Part shown: positions 35,601 through 44,672 of the stretch, piece after piece
Layout of the letters: the number at the start of each line of letters is the position of its first letter
How positions within the stretch are numbered: the first letter of the stretch is position 1
Assembly (NCBI RefSeq): GCF_025766255.1
Contig: NW_026516754.1
Span: 121,777-185,776 of the forward strand
Length of the DNA stretch: 64,000 bases
Origin: Zychaea mexicana
Lineage: Eukaryota; Mucoromycota; Mucoromycetes; Mucorales; Lichtheimiaceae
Direction: 5' to 3'
Notes under the pieces: model-generated
Told to the model about the DNA's origin: nothing
The model's input: only the letters and a program-made list of their open reading frames with translations
Databases searched by the model: none
Made by a program: the position numbers and the translations under genes

Positions 35601-36000
35601 GAAATATACAGGAATGTAGATGACAAATATAAATCTATGTGAGAAGAATGACATAATACTGATTACTAAATAATTTTGCTGTGGGAATAAAAAGAACACT
35701 CTAAGAATATAAAAAGGGCTAAGTATAATTTTTCCAACCAGTATCTCATCTTCCTCAACTTTATCTATTTTTATTTTACCATGTCTTTTACCCACCCTAA
35801 TAACCAATTCCCTTCTATAAGGAGATTTGCCGAGTTGATTGCAAAGCCTAGTGATGCTATCTCGTAAGGGTTTCACTTTATTTTTATTTATAAGTAATAT
35901 ATGATAAATAGTTTTACTTATTATGAAAAATTTCTTGAAATAGTTTTCTGATCGAAAATGGTGCCTTCAAAGAAACAATGTACTGTGATAATGGCTCCGC

Positions 36001-37227
36001 GATGCATATTACCTAGCCTCTAAGTCAGAAACGTCCTAGATGGCGCTGCACAAAAAGCTGTTGTAATAGGACTACAAAATCTGTCAGCAAGGGGTCATAT
36101 TTCTATAGTAGGAAGGCAGACTTACGTGATATCCTATAGACCCTACATGGTTTCATTGCTGGTAATTCGGTAAAGGCTTTGACAAAGGTGACAGAACTTG
36201 ACCGCCGTACAGTTGCACAGATCATCTTTGATGTTTACCAGATCATGGATAATGATATTACAGATGATGATATTACTTTGGGTAAGTTTATATATTTTTC
36301 TTTTCTTCCTTAATTTAAAAGAAACTAAAAGTTTTTATTAGGTGGACCTGGTGTAACCGAGGTACAGATTGATGAGAGCAAGTTTGGCAAGAACAAGTAC
36401 CATCGTGGCCATCCAGTTCTAGGTGTTTGGGTCTTTGGGATGGTAGAAAACCGGTCTGGTCAAGCAGGAAAGGCCTTTCTTTGTATTATTCCAGATAGAA
36501 CAGCTGATACATTGATTCCTTTAATCCAACAATATGTCCGTCCTGGTACAAGAATCATTTCAGACTGCCATCGTCCTTATATGAGGCTGTGCCAGTTAGG
36601 ATATAATCATGTAGCAGTAAATCATGATGTTGGTTTTGCCACAGTAAACTACAGCAGAGGGAATACAGATGGCGATCAGCTTTTCAACTCCAATATGATT
36701 GAAGGTATACTATTCTCTTGATTGATTTTTGCTTTCTTATCTTCTTAGACTTACTTTTTTTGTAATAGGATTTTGGACAGCTGTAAAACGTACTATTGAT
36801 CGTCGTCATCGTACTGTTGATGCTTGTCCTTGGAAACTCTTAGAGTTTCTATGGCGCCGTAAGCATCAAAACCAGTGGCAATCCCTCTTACAAGGCTTGC
36901 GTGATATTCAGTTTGAAGAGGGTAGTACTTCTAGTACTTCTGTTAACTTTGAGGAAATTACTACCGATTTGCCTACAAGAGCACCTGGTGATTACTCAAG
37001 ATATCATCGTTCCAACTCAGAGGAAAACAGTGGTCAAGATAGCATGAGTTTTGTTGATCTTGCTGATTACAGAGATGATGGGTTACTTGATCATATTGAT
37101 TATGACTCTGATTCCTCTGAATCTGATATTAGGTAATTTCTCTACTTCATTTCTACTATTATATATGGTACTAACAACTACTTACATTAGCGAGCATCTA
37201 CCGCCCCATTCAAGAAGACGTATCTAG
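36001..37227 (+). pseudogene. ISXO2/IS1595-like (Merlin) transposase, multi-exon, one stop
   Basis: The N-terminal part has a zinc-ribbon-like RPRWRCTKSCCNRTTKSVSK. The catalytic part gives VQIDESKFGKNKYHRGHPVL (first Asp), RIISDCHRPYM (second Asp) and NMIEGFW at the third position, followed by KRTIDRRHR and an acidic C-terminal tail. GT-AG introns fit at 36282-36341, 36715-36768 and 37133-37190, each restoring the frame; the last exon ends at 37227. A TAG at 36137-36139 interrupts LRDIL-stop-TLHGF. The 5' end is unclear; an acceptor (tacctag) before 36020 suggests an earlier exon. Distinct from all other transposases here. Confidence 0.75.
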
Positions 37228-37723
37228 CTGTGATAATGATTTCCATTTTCTCTTTATTATCTTTTCCCTTTCTCTTACTAGTATTTAATCCTCTTTCATT
37301 TATCCTTACTATCTTTATCATTTTCTTATACTATCACTGATTAAACTACTATACTTTCATCTATACAACTTCTTTCTGTTATTTTTATGCAATGATATTA
37401 GTTAATAACCAATATATGATGATAGCTTTAGCTAAATAGCATTTTTGAGGTTTACTTTTTTTTCCAGATTTCAAAGACATGAAAAGGTTGCAAGTCCCTG
37501 TTTTGAAATGCTGATTTCTCATTGGTTATGCATCATTGAGCTACACAATTTGGACTAGCATAACTTCGGATGCTGCACTTTGAGTGGTTGAAATTAGAAC
37601 TCCGTACGAGCACGTGGGCACAAGATAAAGGGGGGGGTACCTATATTGTACAAGATCCTTGATTGCAGATTTTGATGTGCAGATTTCACCAAATCTGAAT
37701 CTAATTTTATTTTTGAAAACCCC

Positions 37724-38040
37724 TATTATCATCCATCATTACTGCAGTAGCTTAGACAAAGCATAGAAATATCCCCTCTCATCACATACAACAAATAGCA
37801 TCTTTCAAGTTAACTTTATTTCTACTCTTACTCTTTTGTGATGTCTTTTCTATTGGCTATAATACTTATGTACCTGTCGAGTCCTTTTGATGGATAAGTA
37901 CCATAGCTAATAGAAAGAGAGATCGCAAAAGAGTAAGAGTAGAAATAAGGATAACTTAAAAGATACTGTTTGTTGTATACAATGAGAGGGGATACTTATA
38001 TGTTTTGTCTAAACTACTGCAGTAATGATGAATGATAATA
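37724..38040. mobile_element. Palindromic MITE (~317 bp)
   Basis: Arms of ~130 bp: attactgcagtagcttagac on the left, inverted gtctaaactactgcagtaat on the right. TA lies at each border. Relatives at 13265-13640, where homology extends ~80 bp beyond the palindrome. Non-coding. Confidence 0.75.
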
Positions 38041-38410
38041 TGATATCAAAGTATATAATTAACGATGACAAAGAATAACTGCACAGCAAACAATGATGTA
38101 ATAGTTGACTGTATAGCAAAAGGAAAAGTAGCTGTTAGGGGTTGCAATCTGACCTGTAGGTCAAAACCAACCCGTGGGTTAAGGACAGGTCAACGGGTCG
38201 GGTTGATGCTTTTCTGACCCACGGGTCGACCTGTCCAACCCTTGACCCAACCTATTGACCCGTCGTGAACCATATATACATATAATATAGAGGGTTAATC
38301 ACTATTCTTGTATTTGAGAATTTGTTATAAAATTTATATAAATTACTAAAATTTCTTTATTTTAGAGTTTAAATTTATATATATTAAAGTCACAAACAGA
38401 AATAAAATGA

Positions 38411-38821
38411 CTATCTTTGATGGCTAAAGATTTGAATTTTATCAAACTCATCATATTTCTTGATAGAATCATTAATAAAAAAGAAAAAAGATAATTTTCT
38501 ATTATTTATTAAAACGTTTATTAGATTATTAGATAAATTTCTTTTTATGATTAAATATTCTTTTATAAGTTTTATATTATTTTTATTTTCAATAGGAATA
38601 TCTGTAAATGAAACTATTTTATTTATTTTTTCTTTAGGTCTATTTATATAATTTTTATATTTATTAAAATCTAATAATCTTTCTTTTTTAGGACTTGAAG
38701 AAAAAGAAATAAAACAATTGTTTAATTCATTTATAGATGTTATATAATCTTTCCTTTTTAGGACTTGAAGAAAAAGATAAATAATAATATTTTTATGTTT
38801 TCTACTAGTAGAATAACTCAA
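38411..38821 (-). other. AT-rich ORF, 136 aa, unknown
   Basis: An open frame of Lys/Asn/Ile-rich sequence with an internal direct duplication (SSSPKKERLLDF and upstream copy). The segment KLIKEYLIIKRNLSNNLINV faintly recalls the YLxxxRxIxxxxI pattern of DUF3991/Toprim primase-like proteins, but this is a hunch. No catalytic motif. Codon use matches the 49628 gene rather than the host genes. Function unknown; may not be expressed. Confidence 0.3.
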
Positions 38822-38859
38822 TAAAAATAACTTAAAAAAATGATTTGCTAATTAATTTA

Positions 38860-39480
38860 TTTATTTTTATTTTTCATTGGTTATTCAAAAATATAATTAA
38901 ATATAATTCTGAAAATTAAAAAATCCAATAATTAATTATTGGTTTTTTATATTTTCTAAAAGTTAAAAAAAAAGAAATGGGTTAATCCCATTTCTACTAG
39001 TAGAAATAAATAAAATTTATTTCTTAATTTATATTTTTAAATTTGACCAATAAAAAAAAATGAAATTAAAATTTCATTGGTAAAATAAAATGATCATATG
39101 ATCATTTATTTTATTTTTATTTATCAATATATTTACTGGTAGGAAAAATAAAAATATTGTTTTTATTTTGATGTTTTGTTGATATTATTTATTAGATAGA
39201 AATCAGCTTGCAACTGCAAGCTTTTAACCCATTTATGGGTGATTTTTATCAATAAAATAATTAATATATATTTATATTATAATTTTCTCATTTAAGAAAA
39301 TATAAAAACAATTTATTTTTTCTATAAATAATAATATAAGAATTTTTAATTTGTAAGAATATTACAGAAATCCCATATATATAATAATTACTATAAAAGG
39401 AAATATTTCCTTTTATGGAAATAATTAAAAAAAAGTTTGTTTTTTATTTTCCTTTTTTGATATATATTTTTTTTTTATAA
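38860..39480. repeat. Cluster of perfect or near-perfect AT-rich palindromes
   Basis: Examples: gaaatgggttaatcccattt-c (~38977), tttctactagtagaaa (~38991), atgatcatatgatcat (~39090), agcttgcaactgcaagct (~39206), acccatttatgggt (~39228), aaaaggaaatatttcctttt (~39396). Seven or more within 620 bp. They could be cruciform or hairpin sites; no gene among them. Confidence 0.8.
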
Positions 39481-39779
39481 AACAATTTAATTTTAAATAT
39501 TCTCAACTATATAAATAAATCTCAACCCCTAAGGGTGCTCTCAAAAAGGGTGAAGCCCATCCGGATGGGGGTCCTAATTTAGAAGTAATGTATTACTAAA
39601 ACTGTTGTGGTCCGTACGGACATTTTGAGAGCAATTTTGCGGGCGTTTGGACTATGCTATTACTATTTTTATCCATATCTGCAAGAAGTAGTAAAAGATA
39701 TTGAACAAAAAAAGACGATTGACCGTTAAAACAGTATAGAATGAATTCATTCCTTATTATAATTGCCTACCGAAAGTCA

Positions 39780-39794
39780 GGCTATATAAATAGG
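39780..39794 (+). promoter_or_regulatory. TATA box of the Harbinger 2 accessory gene
   Basis: ggctatataaatagg, ~100 bp upstream of the ATG at 39890. Good match to a TATA box in sequence and position. Confidence 0.55.
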
Positions 39795-39889
39795 CAGAAA
39801 AAAGAAAAAATAAATGTTAACTATCATCGAAATTTAACCCTTTTTATTTTATCCCTATATATCAACTTCGTTTATCTTCTTCTCTTATC

Positions 39890-40828
39890 ATGAGCAACAA
39901 TTTTATTATTTGGTCTCCTGCTACGCAAGGTTTTAATAGAAGAAACGGTAGCCAGCCTGTCCTACCAACACCTCCTGCCACCCAACAGCAAGAATCAGAA
40001 ACGGTTGAAGCCAGCGAAGGTTCTGACCTCGATCTGGTTGACTCTGGTGATGATAGGGAAGAAGAATCGACTGCTGACTGGATGGAAGAAGAAGAATCAG
40101 AGTTGATCCACGCTGTGGAAGAATACTATGCTTGCTGGAAGAACGGTAGAAGCAACCAAGAAAAAGGTGAATGGTGGGACAAGATCTACAATAAGTTCAT
40201 TGAGGATACCAATTCTGGACTTCGACGCAGCAGAAGTGCTTGCAAGAAGAAATGGGATAAGCTCCTTCGACGCTTCCAAAGACTCACTGGGGAAACGAAT
40301 CAGACTAGAAATGGGGGAGGACCTAACCAAGAGAGGTTCTCTCACTACGATGCGATGATGGCGTTTCTTTAAGATGATGCAAGTGTGATAGCGCCGGTAA
40401 CGATCGATTCAAATCGCCAAGGCAACCTGGTTCGAACCCGTGATGAAGCAAATGATGGAAATTCTGTCACAGATCATGCAGAACAGCCACCAGCCCAGCG
40501 GCGACGAGTTAACAACGACTTGGGCAGTGAGCTTTTGGAGGTGCATGAGCGGGGCCGGGAACAGCTGTTTGAAAAACTTGACAGCATTTTCGAACAATTC
40601 ACTCAACAAGAACGTACACTCGACGCAGAGCGCGAAGCAGCTGATGAGCGACGTTTTCAGCAGCAGCTTCAGGCGATGGTTGATCTTGAAAACAGAAGAG
40701 TTGAAAGCCAACAACAGTTAGAAGAAAGAAGGGTTAGAGCAGAGGAGCAGATTGCAGATGTAATTGCAGCACTTGTAGGATTCACCCGTAGTCAAAATAA
40801 TAGAGAGCAAAATAACACTGAACAATAA
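39890..40828 (+). pseudogene. Harbinger 2 Myb/trihelix accessory protein, one in-frame stop
   Basis: An acidic leader (EEESTADWMEEEESELIHAV) is followed by a trihelix/Myb-like domain with WWDKIYNKFIEDTNSGLRRS and CKKKWDKLLRRFQRL (~residues 80-140), then a linker and a long Gln/Arg/Glu coiled coil (ADERRFQQQLQAMVDLENRR). Such partners bind subterminal DNA and help the Harbinger transposase into the nucleus. TAA at 40370-40372 follows DAMMAFL, and the same frame continues DDASVIAPVT to 40828. A CAA-to-TAA change is the simplest explanation. The 160-aa N-terminal product could still bind DNA. Confidence 0.8.
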
Positions 40829-41083
40829 ATGGATTTATTTGTATTGCTTATCATATCATATCACAAATTATTTGACACTTGTAGAGACTATGAGGACTTA
40901 TCTCTAAATATCTTGCGGTACCGATGCGAGGGTTGTTGATTCTAGAAAAACAAAACAATACATCGCAATAAGTTCATGCATTAGAAATCAAGAATTAACT
41001 TCAACAGAATATTTCGAATAAGTGATATGCTTAAAACAAATTGGGTTTTCAAAGACTTTTTTTATTGTGCTTATTCTAATCAA

Positions 41084-42569
41084 TTATGCTTGACGCCGGC
41101 CAGAATGACGTGCTTGTAACTCATCCTTAAGTGTGTCGCGTTTGGCGTTCCCTGCTTGACGTAGCCGCCGTACTTCAGCGTCAGTTAGGATGTCGTCTTG
41201 TTCGACAGAAATAGACAGCATGCTGGAAGTATTCGATTCTGAGCTTACTGTTACGGTTTCGGCATTTCCACTATCTTCATTTTCTTCGGCTATTCCACGA
41301 CGCACGTCGACTTCGGCAATGCTCACAAGATGATCAGCATTGAGCTCCTGGTCAAAATCATCAATGTTATCTGGGAGTTCGTTGCCAGGTCGGTCGATGC
41401 AGATATTGTGAAGGATACAGCAGACATAGATGGTGGTGGCGAGATCGACCGGATTCAGCTGGTACAAGTAATGCTTAAGGAATCGCCAACGCGAAGTAAG
41501 TGCACCAAATGCATGTTCAATTGCCATACGCTGCGACGATAAAGCATAATTAAAGTCTTTCTTGGCGCAATCTCGTGTGTTTTTTGGATAAGGTGTCATA
41601 ATGTACGGGCGTTGAGGATAAGCGGAATCTGTTAAATGCAAAAACTATAATTAGCATGAACTTGCTATATAGACATAATTCATGAATCGCCTTTACATAC
41701 CTGCAATAATGTATGAGCCATTTGGACATTTGGTATCTGGATAATTTTTTAAATCTCTTGCTAGATCCGAATTGGCAAACACCCGAGAATCGTGTGCACG
41801 ACCTTGTATCATGACAATAAATTAGCAAGGATACAATTACGAAAGGAAATTGTGATTTGTGAACGTTACCTGATTCACCAACATAAACCGTCAAAAACCG
41901 CTGCTGTGCATCACATACAGCTAGGAGATTCATTGAATGGTGGTTTTTGCGATCCATCCAACTTATCCCACTATGACTTGGCTTGTGGATAATCACTAGC
42001 TTCCCATCCATAGCCCCAATAACATTGAGCAATTTGGGTCTTGCTACCGCTCGTGTTCGATCCGACTCGAAAACTACTTTTGCAAAGTCGTCTGCATTTC
42101 TCTGAACTTCTTCCAGGGTTTGCGGCCATTGGATCATCCTTCCGAGTGTGTTCACTATTGCTTGCATAAAGTTCCGGCTGAAGTTCCTGTATGAACCTTG
42201 CGAGAAACCAAAACGAGTACTAAACAAACGGTATCCAAGATGCATGTTTACATAGCGCCATAGAACACAAGCAATTTGAATGTACGGTGGAGTGGCACGA
42301 GGAGAGTTACGCCGAAAAGCTGGATCTTGCGACAGCATATCCACTAACCAATTGAACGTAGCCTTGTTCATACGGTAATGAGCCTTGTAGCTGTTTCGTT
42401 GGTTATCGTCATCCGTCAAGTTCTTATGCTCGATTCTCCAGTAGTCCATGGATCGTTTTGCTTGATAGGGACCACGAACTTGGCGAAAATGGAGAGGGGA
42501 ACCAATGTAAGTATACATTTCTGGAAGGAAGCCTAATGTTTGGAGCGATGCTTCTGCCATAGTTGTCAT
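41084..42569 (-). CDS. Harbinger 2 transposase, intact, three exons (~448 aa)
   Basis: Exons on the minus strand: 42569-41870, 41802-41701 and 41628-41084; introns of 67 and 72 nt have GT-AG borders and rejoin the frame exactly (phase 1 both). Catalytic triad: Asp in NVIGAMDGKLVI, Asp in GRAHDSRVF formed across the first splice junction, Glu in SSQRMAIEHAFGALTSRW. Upstream RPxxxYF-type N-terminal region and a helix rich in Arg/Trp around RNFSRNFMQAIV are as in the family. C-terminus is acidic then basic (RHSGRRQA). No stop or frameshift, so this element may be recently active in trans if its broken partner can be supplied. Confidence 0.9.
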
Positions 42570-43859
42570 AAGAAGCCAAAACAGTCAACGTCTTCGTTCA
42601 CTGATACGGCGACGGCGTTGAGTAGCCTGCTCGCGATTAACTTGAATGAGTGATAAACAGGGGTTGTTGTCCATTGAAAAAAAAAGAAAATTGGAAAAGT
42701 GCAGTTTCTTTATTTTTTTTTGTGTTTCTTCGTATCTTTTAAGCACGATCAGAATAAACTTGTATTTCTAAAAACATTCATATCAGCGATACCTAGCTGT
42801 ACTATTGGTACTGCAATGATGATGTACTATTGACAGGTATAGGAAAAATGATACCTTTTCTGCTTTCCCAAATTCAAGTCGATTGCCGTTGCATGGATGT
42901 GACACAGCTACTTTCCTTTTCGAGTTCGGACCGAGGTGTCGTCTCAACAATTTGTTGAGACGACGATTCGCTCAATTTGGAAGCTTCGACCCACCTTTAT
43001 ATGGATACAATTTTTCGGCATTTTAAAATTATTTCTATTCGTGGGTGGGGCGAACGGCCGTTCGCCCTTTTTGAGAGCACCCTAAATAATTCGTAACCAA
43101 TAGTTTTCAATGAAAACTATAACTAAGGGTTAACCTCCATATATGAGGTACTTATATTTAAGTAGTCAATCTTCTTGTTGGGAAACATCATTAGCTATCA
43201 ATATGTCTGCTATAGAACTATAGCATAAAACATACTTAGTTCTTTTTATTGTGAATTATACTTTATATTCAACAGTATGGGATAAGTCAGCTATAAGCAA
43301 TATATATGATAGGAGTTAAGAAGTAGCAATAGTGCAATGAGAATATACAATAGAGGGTGGCAGTAAGAGACGCGATTTAACAAAAGATAGAAAAGGAATT
43401 GAGAAAAGAAAATCGAAGGAAGAAGAAAGAAGTGAAAAGAAAAGGGAAAAGGGAAAAGGATAAGGGGCATATAGGGAAGTCGATTTTCAACCACACTTTT
43501 AATATTATGCTTTCTCCAAAGCATATGAGCCTAAGTGATTTCTTTTGTGATGGCACAGAACCCTTTACGTTTAAGAATAATCACTCAAAACGTAGATGTT
43601 GCTAGCACTGCTAGGAATTTGTGTGCCATCATCTTAGAGAGCTATATATACATATATGGAGTTTTGCACTTCCAGTGCTCAAGTTCAGGCTGATCGACAC
43701 TTCCTTCATCACTACATTGAAATCAGTCTTGACCCGTCAACCCGAGTTTTGACCCGTCGGGTTGAACGGGTCAGGTCGGGTCAGTGTTTTCTTGACCTAC
43801 GGGTCAATGGGTCAGACCCTTGACCCGACCCGTCTAATTGCAACCCCTAGTAGCTGTGG

Positions 43860-44016
43860 ACCGCAGCAAGCAAGAAGTATATCAAAGAAGGGAATGAAAT
43901 CCAAAAAGGAAGTATGTGTTATATGAACATTATAGCTATCATACAACACGCCAAAAGGACTCAATAATACAATTCTACTACAATAATAAAAGAAAATTGA
44001 AGTCATTAAATACATA
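43860..44016. other. No gene seen
   Basis: Short spacer between the hAT element and tRNA-Ala. Confidence 0.4.
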
Positions 44017-44089
44017 TGGAGAAGCTGAGCATCGATCTCAGTACCTCTCGCATGCTAAGCGAGCGCTCTACCATTTGAGCTACATCCCC
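44017..44089 (-). tRNA. tRNA-Ala (anticodon AGC)
   Basis: 73 nt on the minus strand. Acceptor GGGGATG/CTTCTCC has one T-T mismatch and one G-T pair; D arm GCTC/GAGC; anticodon stem CTCGC/GCGAG with loop TTAGCAT (AGC, Ala); T arm CTGAG-ATCGATG-CTCAG. Discriminator A, no intron, no encoded CCA. The acceptor mismatch could lower function or mark early decay. Confidence 0.9.
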
Positions 44090-44159
44090 AAGATGACTGT
44101 TTATGGCAAAAGGAAAGTCTAGCTCAGCGGCACCAATCATGACGGCACTAGAGTTAAAA

Positions 44160-44280
44160 CCCAATTTCAGAGTGCTTTCAGTGTACTCTGAAATTTTTCT
44201 TTCAGTGTGCTTTCAGTGTGCTTTCAGTGAGAATCTTCTTTTAGAGCGCTTTCAGTATGCTTTCAGAGCCGTGATGCAGC
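44160..44280. repeat. Short tandem repeats of tgctttcagtg
   Basis: About six degenerate 10-12-bp copies of TGCTTTCAG(TG). They might be subterminal repeats of the adjacent Tnp2 element, but no matching inverted set was found on its far side. Confidence 0.6.
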
Positions 44281-44672
44281 AAATGGATAAAAATTAGCTC
44301 TCCCACTAAAATCCTTCTCCCCCAAAAACATCTAGGATGACCCCTTTTTTACACCACCTGGACTGCTGTGCTTCTTCCTACTCTGAGACTTTTTCCGCCA
44401 CTATGCTTGTCTCCACTACTTTGCTTTCTTCTCCTTTCTTTTTTTTATTTTTTTTGCCAATTACTAAATCAAAATTCTTCAACATTTTTATTTATTTGAC
44501 CATCTACAAGTTTCTTGATTCGCCATTGCATTAGATTCCTTCAAAATGCTTTTCAAATCTGGAGCGATTTCTATAATTCAAAACTTGTTTTTTATTTTAT
44601 TCTCTACTACAACTATAGCAGCGTGAAGCCAAAAAAGAAAAAGACCAAGACCTGACCTAGGGTATTTTGCTT
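44281..44672. other. No gene seen
   Basis: AT/pyrimidine-rich spacer downstream of the minus-strand Tnp2 gene; probably its 3' flank. Confidence 0.4.

Larger units (their letters stand above)
35107..37640. mobile_element. Probable Merlin/IS1595-type element
   Basis: caatataggtacccccccTn (35107) is matched inverted near 37637 (ggggggggtacctatattg), giving a candidate TIR of ~18-25 bp around an ISXO2-like gene. No matching 8-bp duplication was found outside these repeats, so the boundaries are provisional. Confidence 0.5.
39533..43082. mobile_element. PIF/Harbinger element 2, TSD TAA
   Basis: TIRs GGGTGCTCTCAAAAAGGG (39533) and CCCTTTTTGAGAGCACCC (ending 43082), flanked by TAA on both sides (39530-39532 and 43083-43085). 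Contains a Myb/trihelix accessory gene (plus) and a spliced transposase gene (minus), which converge. 3,550 bp. A perfect inverted repeat gtcgtctcaaca-att-tgttgagacgac lies at ~42939-42965, inside the right end. Confidence 0.96.
38290..43138. mobile_element. AT-rich GGAGG-ended element, itself interrupted by a Harbinger
   Basis: Right tip, read inward, ggaggttaacccttagttat; left tip agggttaatcactattcttg. Both resemble the tip at 56340 (ggaggttaactattagttgc) and inner sequence at 56397 (gggttgagatttattcttg). ATATA occurs at both borders but in AT-rich DNA this is weak evidence of a duplication. Own sequence is 38290-39532 and 43083-43138. Confidence 0.7.
38136..43849. mobile_element. hAT-type element with nested insertions, TSD GTAGCTGT
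   Basis: TIRs TAGGGGTTGCAAT (38136) and ATTGCAACCCCTA (ending 43849), with GTAGCTGT duplicated perfectly at 38128-38135 and 43850-43857. GGGTC/GACCC subterminal repeats at both ends. Right-hand sequence 43139-43720 matches the interior of 10685-11582 in reverse. Removing 38290-43138 would leave a ~0.9-kb MITE like that one. Confidence 0.92.

Noticed and set aside
40425..40445. tRNA T-arm-like ggttcgaaccc
   Set aside because: No acceptor, D or anticodon stems around it; it lies inside the Harbinger accessory coding sequence.
44144..44160. CACTAGAG as the terminus of the Tnp2 element
   Set aside because: No inverted CTCTAGTG partner with a 3-bp target duplication found on the far side up to 49600.
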